Of a stretch of 64,000 nucleotides of DNA, positions 63,683-64,000 are shown piece after piece. The stretch covers positions 62,001 through 126,000 of the forward strand of contig NZ_PDNW01000006.1 of NCBI RefSeq assembly GCF_002849655.1. Direction: 5' to 3'. Made by a program: the position numbers and the translations under genes. This DNA comes from Pollutimonas subterranea (GTDB lineage Bacteria; Pseudomonadota; Gammaproteobacteria; Burkholderiales; Burkholderiaceae_B). The first letter of the stretch is position 1, and the number at the start of each line of letters is the position of its first letter. The notes beneath the pieces are model-generated. The model was not told the DNA's origin. It ran no database searches and saw only the letters and a list, made by a program, of their open reading frames with translations.

Positions 63683-64000
63683 CGCGACCAACGGTGTCCT
63701 CGCGATACCTATTCAGATGTTCCCTAGTAATGTCTGCGCTTTGCCTTTGCGATCAGGCGTGACTTAGAAGCGGAATGCGTTACTGGCTTGACGTGCACGG
63801 TGGTGAGTGGGCTGGTCCAAGCTTCGCACATGTAAAAAGGCGGGTGTGTCGGGGCTGTGCAGGCGCCTCGCGCACGCCGTTTCGGTTAGTCCCATCGAGG
63901 ATGCAAGGCCGCGGCTGCTTGAGCCCGACGGGTGTCGGGCCACTGGCCCGACCGGGCGAGTTCCGCGGTCGCCTCGATGGGGCTGACCGGAACGGGTACC
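63683..64000. other. Gene-free end of window with element C
   Basis: No gene visible. From 63850 onwards the sequence is dominated by element C, which runs close to the window edge, so its full outer length cannot be judged. Confidence 0.5.
63877..63995. repeat. Long intergenic inverted repeat, element C
   Basis: Outer stem: 63877-63900 pairs with 63972-63995 over 24 bases; all three differences leave U-G pairs in a plus-strand transcript. CCGCGG at 63909-63914 and 63963-63968 can pair further in. A terminal hairpin, GTCGGGCCACTGGCCCGAC (63934-63952), is a perfect palindrome around one base. It may extend beyond 64000. Confidence 0.7.

Overview
The window looks like an ordinary stretch of chromosome from a GC-rich betaproteobacterium of the order Burkholderiales, most probably family Alcaligenaceae (Bordetella/Achromobacter/Pusillimonas side). 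This is judged from protein resemblance (D-threonine aldolase, LiuR-controlled leucine catabolism genes, smg-gluQ-topB, DUF3482/DUF2868 pair, bfd-bfr) and not from any rRNA gene. I see no tRNA, rRNA, CRISPR array or prophage. Gene density is high and most genes have a readable ribosome binding site.

Layout. 1-2117: end of a peptide ABC transporter locus (permease cut by the window edge, plus its binding protein). 2520-6662: topB, gluQ and smg on the minus strand. 6872-8041: D-threonine aldolase. 8055-16551: leucine/isovalerate catabolic (liu) cluster, liuA-aceK-thiolase-liuB-liuD with its MerR regulator liuR; two near-perfect LiuR-type palindromes flank liuR, one of them shared with a divergent metallo-beta-lactamase-fold gene (16640-17722). 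17735-22812: LysE exporter, metC, dsbA, a SPOR-domain protein and argS. 22980-26702: a 1240-residue exported RHS protein ending in a Tle1-like lipase domain. 27591-31647: a four-gene CUT1/Ugp-type ABC importer. 31770-33645: YciF-type ferritin-like protein, manganese catalase and a small membrane protein. 33792-35483: leuA with an unusual 300-base leader. 36363-39015: rpoN, bfd and bfr. 39787-43550: prfC, a second LysE exporter and rhlE. 43823-49535: lemA and two TPM-domain genes, the DUF3482 GTPase/DUF2868 pair, a YkvA protein and a GlsB/YeaQ protein. 49729-56285: a complete second peptide ABC transporter placed behind argE. 56441-61490: old-yellow-enzyme reductase, RNA cyclic phosphodiesterase, GFA-family protein, small proteins and an acyl-CoA dehydrogenase. 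61507-63120: a chemotaxis receptor. 63121-64000: a gene-poor end with an IS5-type transposase remnant.

How it fits together. The strongest metabolic story is leucine: liuA, liuB and liuD turn isovaleryl-CoA into methylglutaconyl-CoA, a thiolase handles acetoacetyl-CoA, and aceK, which controls entry into the glyoxylate bypass, sits inside the same operon; leucine synthesis (leuA) is elsewhere in the window. Two paralogous peptide importers lie at the two ends.

The least explained material is non-coding: three long imperfect inverted repeats (59340-59557, 63348-63500, 63877-63995), each with an outer stem of 22-31 bases, nested inner pairing and a compact terminal hairpin, but with largely different sequences. 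They could be a family of structured intergenic elements. The exported RHS-lipase without a visible immunity gene, the LiuR site in front of the metallo-hydrolase gene, and the leuA upstream frame that overlaps the leuA start by ATGA are the other points worth following.
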